Positions 55,130-60,000 of a stretch of DNA of 60,000 nt are shown here, one piece after another. Origin of the DNA: Liolophura sinensis. Taxonomy: Eukaryota > Mollusca > Polyplacophora > Chitonida > Chitonidae. Both the position numbers and the translations under genes were made by a program. The notes under the pieces were generated by a model, which had not been told where the DNA came from, did no database searches, and saw only the letters and a program-made list of their open reading frames with translations. The DNA is taken from contig NC_088295.1 of NCBI RefSeq assembly GCF_032854445.1, positions 36,862,510-36,922,509 on the forward strand. Direction: 5' to 3'. Position 1 is the stretch's first letter. Each line of letters starts with the position of its first letter.

Positions 55130-56800
55130 TCTTGCTTGAGAGAAAGCTTGAGAGAGAGCAATGTGTAGATGCTTCGAATGAATGCATGCCAAATATTGTT
55201 GTTAGTGAAAATACACTCGGCGTAAAGACGATTATCGACTGGAATATGTCAGACGCTTTGTAGCTCGAGGATGTCGAAAAGGAAAATTAGATATGGTCGT
55301 AAAAGAAAAAGCTGTAAGTGTGGGAGATTCACACGCAAAGTGAATATAGCTTTTATCAATTTTTCGGTTATCGCGTGCACAAAGAGGCGTCGATTTGTTT
55401 TGTGTACAAAAGAGCGTTAGGGTTTCTCATTGGACTTCGATTATGGCGCGAATCGTTGTGGTTCGGTCTACTATGGCAACCCATGGCTGGTCTCTTCACG
55501 ACCTCTTTATTGATGGCCAATGCTAACCTCCGAAGGCGGCCAGCCCGACAAACAGTCGATGATCGATACCTCGTGAGCTCCATGGCAACGCCGTTCTCAT
55601 TCCTTCGGAGCCGCACTGATGATGGCCGGGCCTGGAGCAGAGTGAACCAGTCCTATCACGGATTTTAACCGAACCATGGCCAGCGATACCGCTCGCTGCT
55701 GCGAAGCTCCCGTCGACAGCAACAGCCAGTGTAAAGTAAGCGGGGACATTTCTGTTGACTTCGCCTTCCATCCGTCAAAGCAGTGTTGAATTATGGAACC
55801 GGACAAGCTGTCATCACTCGCGTGAACGCGAGGGGGTCAATTTTGGATGTCTCAAGGTAGGCATATCCTAGATTTCTAGAAAGTGCTTCGTTGTTGCACC
55901 AAACCTATCTCTGCTTACATATATATCTTTGAGGAAGATGTCGTTTGGTATTTTTAAACCGAAGTTCCCGATTGTAAAACGTGTTGCGCTGTTTTACGGA
56001 TTGCATATCCAGATGGTGTAGAGACACAATGTGTGTATAAGATTGGATTGGCTTTGGATAGGCCCGAATGATCAAGTCGTTGTGTTATAAGATTTACCTT
56101 GCTCCAGCGTTGGAGAATTAATCGATGGAATCCCTCGGCCGAATTTATAGACACTTGGTTATTGATAGGAGTCGTATCGGCGATTCGAAGACGACAGAAG
56201 CAATATGTTATGGAAACGAGCTGCCCGCGTGACACTGTAAAGTAGGGAATTATACAGTAAAAGCGGAGGCCAATGGCTACTCCGTTGATACCATCAGAAC
56301 GGTTGGACGGTTGGACCGAGACTGACAGGTCCGTCCGTCGCAGTAATAGGCAATGGCTTTAATATTCATCGCTTTTAAAGGACGACGTAGAACAGATAAT
56401 AGGAATGGGTCGTAAATTATCTGGGGTAGAGTATGAGCAAATAATGGTATATATCTGGCCATTTTGGGGTTTTACTCGATTCGTCATTGATTCCCTTTAC
56501 GGGATTTCATCTCGGTTCATCTGGGTTCAAACATACGGAGACCGAGCTCAGAGAGGGCAACGAAAAACAATGTCCTGATGCCTCTGAGTATATTGGATTT
56601 GTATCAAAGCTTGGCTGGAGAGCTCGTAAGACGTTACCATCATTATTTGCTTGAGAACAGCAGTTTTGGATGAGGCATAATCCAAGAGACGCCGAGCGAA
56701 TTTGTTCTCTCTTCCACGAATAACGGGATCCTGTACTGTTATGTGAATAGAGCATACATAGTTGGTTAAATCTGAAAGAGATTTAGTGTCATGCCGAGAA
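55130..56800. promoter_or_regulatory. CpG-richer stretch, possible promoter or first exon
   Basis: CG dinucleotides (ACTCGGCG, GTCGAACC-like words, CGCGTGAACGCGAGG) are visibly denser than in the rest of the window. No TATA box or conserved coding frame is certain. An ATG at 55271 opens a very basic stretch (MSKRKIRYGRKRKS) that runs into AGCT|GTAAGT at 55314. This could be the start of a gene continuing right. Confidence 0.35.
55271..55313 (+). CDS. Tentative short first coding exon
   Basis: ATG (context AGCTCGAGGATGTCG) followed by 14 codons, half of them Lys or Arg, up to the donor GTAAGTGTGG; leaves in phase 1. The candidate exon at 59300 enters in phase 1 and would join in frame. No family recognised; may be spurious. 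Confidence 0.2.
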
Positions 56801-59299
56801 TGACACGATGCTGAAATGGATAATTGTAAAGAAAGCAGTTCTTAGATTCGTTTATCTTGCTCGTCTTCATGATCTTAATTTTAACCGCTAATTTAACATT
56901 CTATTTGCTTATCGTGCTGGGAGAACAGGTTCGGTATCGTCAACACCTCCGAAAACTAACGGATATGTTTTAAGAAGTTACTAGCCGTTTTTTTGTGCAT
57001 CTCATTTGTTGAATATGTCTTTGAAAAGTGGTGTTGATGATTGTTTTGGACATGGAGTCTTGCTTTTGAGTTTACCCAGCTAAAACAGCATAGAGAGGAA
57101 AACCAGATAATGTTGGCAAATGGTTACACATTTTATACCGGTGAAATCCGACCTTTAATCAATTGACCTCAGTTAAGGCTTTCTTCTATCTGTTCATGTA
57201 AGTGCTTTAATAGTAACAACTTACACGCTTCTTAGCACCATGAATACGTTTTGAGTATAGAGGCATTCGAATGTGTAATCTGACATTTGGCTGTATAAAC
57301 CTTCGTGTCTCGGTGGGTATGAAGACCTTGTGCAAAGGGAAATTTATTCAGGTAAATTAAGGCACGTGGTTAATGGGTGTAATCTTAAATTACATTGAAA
57401 CCAAACGCAAGCGATCAGTAAGCCGGATTTTCTAGTCGGCTTTGAAGGCAAGAACAATGTCGACGATGAAAGAAAATTTTATGGCAAACACTGTCGTGTT
57501 TCCTGGAAACAAGATTCTGCCCACCTTTATTTTTAAGGCTTCTCGGGTGCAAGTCAGGCCTGTCTCATATCTTAACTCTGGGGATTATAAGAAAAACACA
57601 TGCCCTCAGATTAAAAAAGATGTATTCGGTACTTGAGTTTTAATCTTACTTACTTCAAGAAATTTCTGCCTTTTAAATTCATTAGTTATTATTTTTCTCC
57701 ACCTTACATGTATCTAGATTCTTTATCTTTCAAATGAAGCCATCTTAATGGTTTGGGCATTTATTCTGCAGCTGTATATAGAGCAAGCGTGTTTTACGTG
57801 TACAGTACCATATATGCTGTATGTTACATTATATGCTGTATGTCACATTATATGCTGTAACATCGAATATATAAAATATATTTTCAGTGTTATTTAATAT
57901 TTTTGTCTCGTGGTCTTTTCAGGAAGGGACTTTTTATTTCTTTTTCCAAAGAAATAGTTTGCCTTTCTGTAAAACTTTAAAACTTATACATTTGAACTAC
58001 AGTTGCTGTGTTAAGAAGCAAACGCCCCCCCCCCCCAAGCCTATTGCATAACATACTTGAATTTTTAAATACTGGCACTGTGGTAGATAGAACAGCTGTT
58101 AAAAATTCATGTTTCTAAGCGAGTGTTATTGGATTGCGTTGCATTTAGATGTGCGAGCATTCAACTCTATCGGCTCCAAGCAGTTTTTCTTCATAGGTCC
58201 TTAGGGGAAGGTATGTCATGAATACCTATATCACAGTTTCATGTTTTTCTGTAAAAGCACTGCTTCTATTGCCTTAAAGGGTTTCAAAACAGAACATGTG
58301 TAGAGCTAACTTTGCCACACAGTAATTACAGTGGTATATGTCTTCCCTTGTTCCCTCGAAAGTGGCGAAGGCATTCGATATTTTTTGACTTGGGCAGGAA
58401 ATTGTTTTCTTACAAAATATGGTTCTGCTGTTGTTCTTTTGGATCATTTTTAAAGCAAATCGTGTGTAGAGCCATTTCCATAAGAAGGCAATTCTCAGCT
58501 TCTACTTACAGTCATCTAAAACTAGGCTAGGTTAATTGGTGTAGTGAGATTGTCAGCCTAGTTTGCTTCTAGAGTAAGGCTTATTTCTTTCAAATGTCAA
58601 CCTTGATACTTCTTCGATTGTTGGACTCCCTATGAGTATGTATAGGTCAGTTGATGGTGAGTCGGGTGTCCGCAAAATACAACTTATTAGGACGTAATAT
58701 CGGGTGTCTTCCACATAGCTTTTAAGTTAAGAAGCAGTATAATTATGTTGGCAATGGCACTGGCCACTTGTCCTCATATACATGTATGACCGAAAATACA
58801 CAAAAAAGGAAAAAATCCATCATATACGCAAAAACAAAACATTCCTCGTTGACAAAATTCATACAACAAAAGTGATGTTCATAAAAACTGAACGCTTCCA
58901 TTTCGGAGAGTGCTCTAAATTGCCTTACCACCATAAAGTGACAATTCAATCAGATACCAGCATCAGTTGCCCGGAGAATGTACAAAACTTATTTTAAAAA
59001 ACATCAAAACTTGAAGCGGTAAGTTTGTTTACTTCAGATGAATCCGTCATATAAATTCAGAGCACCAACATTTTCTGACCGATTGGCGTGATTATAACTG
59101 TCGGTATTTCATCCTTGGTGAATAAGGACTACTAATGGTAAGGGGTGCTTAGAATGAATTTATTTTCGGGTTTAGAGGCTGTGAAATGCAGGGACAACAA
59201 AAGGTGGTTTATTTCTCGAGGTCCATCCTCAATGAATGTTTTTGTGCATCTCAATGTAATGTAATGATAAATAACTTTTCCCTTCTGCGTTCCACTGAA
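56801..59299. other. Stretch with no recognised gene
   Basis: Moderately AT-rich. Contains a 19-bp tandem repeat ATATGCTGTATGTTACATT (57812-57859, about 2.5 copies) and a C tract near 58025. No convincing exon. Confidence 0.55.
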
Positions 59300-59301
59300 G
59301 T

Positions 59302-59405
59302 CCCTAAGCTTGAATTCCCAACCGTCGAGGATGATCGATGGGTTTGGCCGATGCTTGAGGATGTCGTTATTGTACCCCCGGGAAATAAGAATTGGGCAGA
59401 GTTTT
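59302..59405 (+). CDS. Candidate internal exon, unknown protein
   Basis: Acceptor possibility CTTCTGCGTTCCACTGAAG, donor TTTT|GTAAGTATG (strong). Phase 1 in, phase 1 out. The frame reads PKLEFPTVEDDRWVWPMLED and then VVIVPPGNKNWAEF, a protein-like composition with Trp and Pro. I do not recognise the family. The upstream limit is uncertain; an acceptor near 59175 (TTCGGGTTTAG) would extend it. Confidence 0.4.
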
Positions 59406-59859
59406 GTAAGTATGAATAGGCATGGATTTGACGATAGCCCATGTAATTTACAACTGCTGCCTCAATGCGTGTTCAGCTTGCAGCAAAAGACGTGTTTAGA
59501 GGTTTGATTTAAACATTTGTGTCCAGAAAATTGGCAAGAGGACATTTTATCGACAGCTGCTTTTATTTTCTACTCAAGTCTGAATTATATGCCTCATAAC
59601 GTCTCTTAACGAATTGGTCTTCTACGTGATAGAGCCTAGATTTGTTCCGACTCATGGGAGATTAGAATCCGTGACGCCACCAGAAACTCTCAGTGCCACA
59701 TCGTCTTTCAGCTTACCCTGAGCAAGTTACTAAGAAGAACCCAATGTAATATTAGGTATAACAGAACTATGCTATTATTTCTTATGACAAATGATCAAGC
59801 GACATGTCTGCAAAATGTCGTGTTAACAAAGACAATCAGCAGGGCTCACTGTAGTTATA

Positions 59860-60000
59860 AATTTGTTTGATTGCACACCGCAAGAATATTTAACTTATTA
59901 GCCAGCTTTATGATGGAATGAAACCGGGAGAAACCCACGATCATCCACAGGTTGCTGGAAGACTTTACCGAAGAGGCAACCAGCTGGCATGAATTGGACT
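59860..60000 (-). repeat. SINE family 1, minus orientation, runs off the window
   Basis: TTTGTTTGATTGCACACCGC, GCAAGAATATTTAACTTATT, then GGAGAAACCCACGATCATCC and CAACCAGCTGGCATGAATTG, following the family order on the minus strand. Confidence 0.8.

Noticed and set aside
55318-55668. 116-codon plus-strand frame and overlapping minus frames near 55.4-55.8 kb
   Set aside because: Open in several frames because the region is CpG-richer with fewer stops; no domain or conserved pattern seen.

Overview
This is a eukaryotic nuclear window: AT-rich, intron-dense and full of tRNA-derived SINEs. The most frequent SINE ends in a tail reading CGGCGTAAAACACCAATCAAATAAATAAAT, and the short palindromes TACATGTA and TAGGCCTA are very common. 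I infer a marine mollusc (or close lophotrochozoan relative). This rests on memory of repeat families, not on a search. No prokaryotic, viral or CRISPR features were seen.

Layout. (1) About 0.27-13.05 kb, + strand: the 3' part of a gene for a multi-RRM RNA-binding protein. Thirteen exons join in frame into 490 residues ending at a stop. They carry three RRMs resembling the first RRM of the splicing factor U2AF65, plus a methionine-rich 13-residue repeat block between RRM1 and RRM2. Every RRM is built from the same exons with the same intron positions, so the gene grew by repeating one exon module. Its introns hold SINEs, a 1.3 kb 30-bp minisatellite and a 51-bp tandem repeat. (2) 13.05-18.6 kb: no gene seen; a SINE nested inside a SINE, a tandem block with RFX/X-box-like motifs, and a long (AT)n tract. 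(3) About 18.65-47.4 kb (possibly to 50.75 kb), + strand: a complete EEF2K gene (eukaryotic elongation factor 2 kinase). Twelve coding exons give 689 residues: calmodulin-binding segment, alpha-kinase domain, regulatory loop with a 45-nt mini-exon, and SEL1-like C-terminus. A candidate promoter and upstream exon lie about 9.4 kb before the coding start. (4) 50.8-55 kb: no gene seen; three SINE families and a 90-bp satellite with two inverted repeats per unit. (5) 55-60 kb: a CpG-richer stretch and one or two tentative exons of a gene that would continue past the right edge.

EEF2K phosphorylates elongation factor 2 and slows translation elongation; the RRM protein probably acts in RNA binding or splicing. 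Nothing in the sequence links the two beyond adjacency and shared orientation. The less ordinary observations are the repeated-exon U2AF-like gene, the minisatellite of branch-point-like motifs starting at one of its splice donors, SINEs touching splice sites, a possible upstream ORF on EEF2K, and the dyad-bearing 90-bp satellite.
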